Shown here: positions 63,867 to 64,000 of the stretch, one piece after another
Numbering within the stretch: position 1 is the first letter of the stretch
Layout of the letters: each line of letters starts with the position of its first letter
Translations under genes and position numbers: made by a program
From: Sphingopyxis macrogoltabida
Lineage (GTDB): Bacteria; Pseudomonadota; Alphaproteobacteria; Sphingomonadales; Sphingomonadaceae
Assembly (NCBI RefSeq): GCF_001314325.1
Contig: NZ_CP009429.1
Location: forward strand, 2,418,501-2,482,500
Direction of reading: 5' to 3'
DNA length: 64,000 nt
Notes under the pieces: model-generated
Database searches by the model: none
What the model saw: the letters and a program-made list of their open reading frames with translations, nothing else
Told to the model about the DNA's origin: nothing

Positions 63867-63880
63867 CTTCGCATGCGAAG
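63867..63880. promoter_or_regulatory. 14-base perfect palindrome CTTCGCATGCGAAG
   Basis: It lies 71 bases before the start of the last, truncated gene, in a 195-base gap that otherwise shows no gene. Possible operator, or part of a wider dyad. Confidence 0.3.
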
Positions 63881-63951
63881 GTTCGGCTTAGGTTCATCTG
63901 GCCGGGCTAGCGTGGTCCTCGGGGAATGGTGCGAGGGAATGACGAACGACG

Positions 63952-64000
63952 ATGAAAATGCCTGCCCGCCTCCTCTTCCCGCTACTCGCGGCTGCGGCGT
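63952..64000 (+). CDS. Exported protein, N-terminus only (cut by window end)
   Basis: ATG at 63952 begins MKMPARLLFPLLAAAA, the start of a Sec signal peptide with Lys/Arg followed by a hydrophobic core. No strong ribosome site is obvious (GACGAACGAC upstream). The product cannot be identified from 16 residues. Confidence 0.55.
   Translation, partial: MKMPARLLFPLLAAAA

Overview
This is a GC-rich, densely coded 64 kb stretch of an alphaproteobacterial chromosome. The overall style points to Sphingomonadales, most like Sphingopyxis (an inference, not a database match): mixed ATG/GTG/TTG starts, a methylcitrate cluster with acnD-prpF, TonB-dependent receptors, many short palindromic intergenic repeats, and a miaA-ilvB-ilvN-ilvC plus bioF-bioD-bioA layout. 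There is no rRNA, tRNA, prophage, classical insertion sequence or CRISPR array.

Layout. (1) 1-1286: the 3' part of a Na+/H+ antiporter. (2) 1313-13393: a peptide and D-amino-acid catabolic island. It holds a D-serine-dehydratase-like PLP enzyme, M19 dipeptidase, M81 (MlrC-like) peptidase, CocE/NonD hydrolase, SRPBCC protein, prolyl oligopeptidase, TetR regulator, DadA-like oxidase, XRE-cupin regulator and RidA. Three of its promoter regions share a TACA-N4-TGTA dyad. (3) 13430-21808, minus strand: a tightly overlapping operon running phhA-kynA-kynB-kynU-nitrilase-gentisate-type ring dioxygenase-FAA hydrolase-maleate isomerase, ending with an outer-membrane channel. Divergent from it are a GST-type maleylacetoacetate isomerase and an Lrp regulator. 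(4) 23240-31313: the methylcitrate (propionate) cluster acnD-prpF-orf-prpC-prpB with its ScfR/PrpR-type regulator. Recurrent TTCGCAA motifs lie in three intergenic regions.

(5) 31366-53145 is the most notable region and reads as one phytate-to-central-metabolism locus. It contains a tandem beta-propeller phytase, an inositol monophosphatase, an eight-gene operon (iolC, iolD, iolE, iolB, an organophosphate:phosphate antiporter, phoD, a small ORF and a Gfo/Idh dehydrogenase), an RpiR (IolR-like) regulator, iolG, a TonB receptor, a PhoPQ-like two-component system with a PepSY protein, and an AppA-like histidine acid phosphatase lipoprotein. Related operator-like dyads precede the phytase/IMPase pair, rpiR-iolC, iolG and the TonB receptor. 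The proposed flow is phytate, then stepwise dephosphorylation outside the cytoplasm, import as inositol monophosphate by the antiporter, dephosphorylation by IMPase, and oxidation through IolG/E/D/B/C.

(6) 53146-64000: small low-GC orphan genes, serB, miaA (start codons overlapping head to head), the isoleucine/valine genes ilvB-ilvN-ilvC, a GFA-like zinc protein, the biotin genes bioF-bioD-bioA, a GIY-YIG nuclease ORF lying between the two arms of a palindrome that is scattered elsewhere in the window, and the first codons of an exported protein. At least four families of palindromic repeats (here called A to D) occupy the intergenic spaces.
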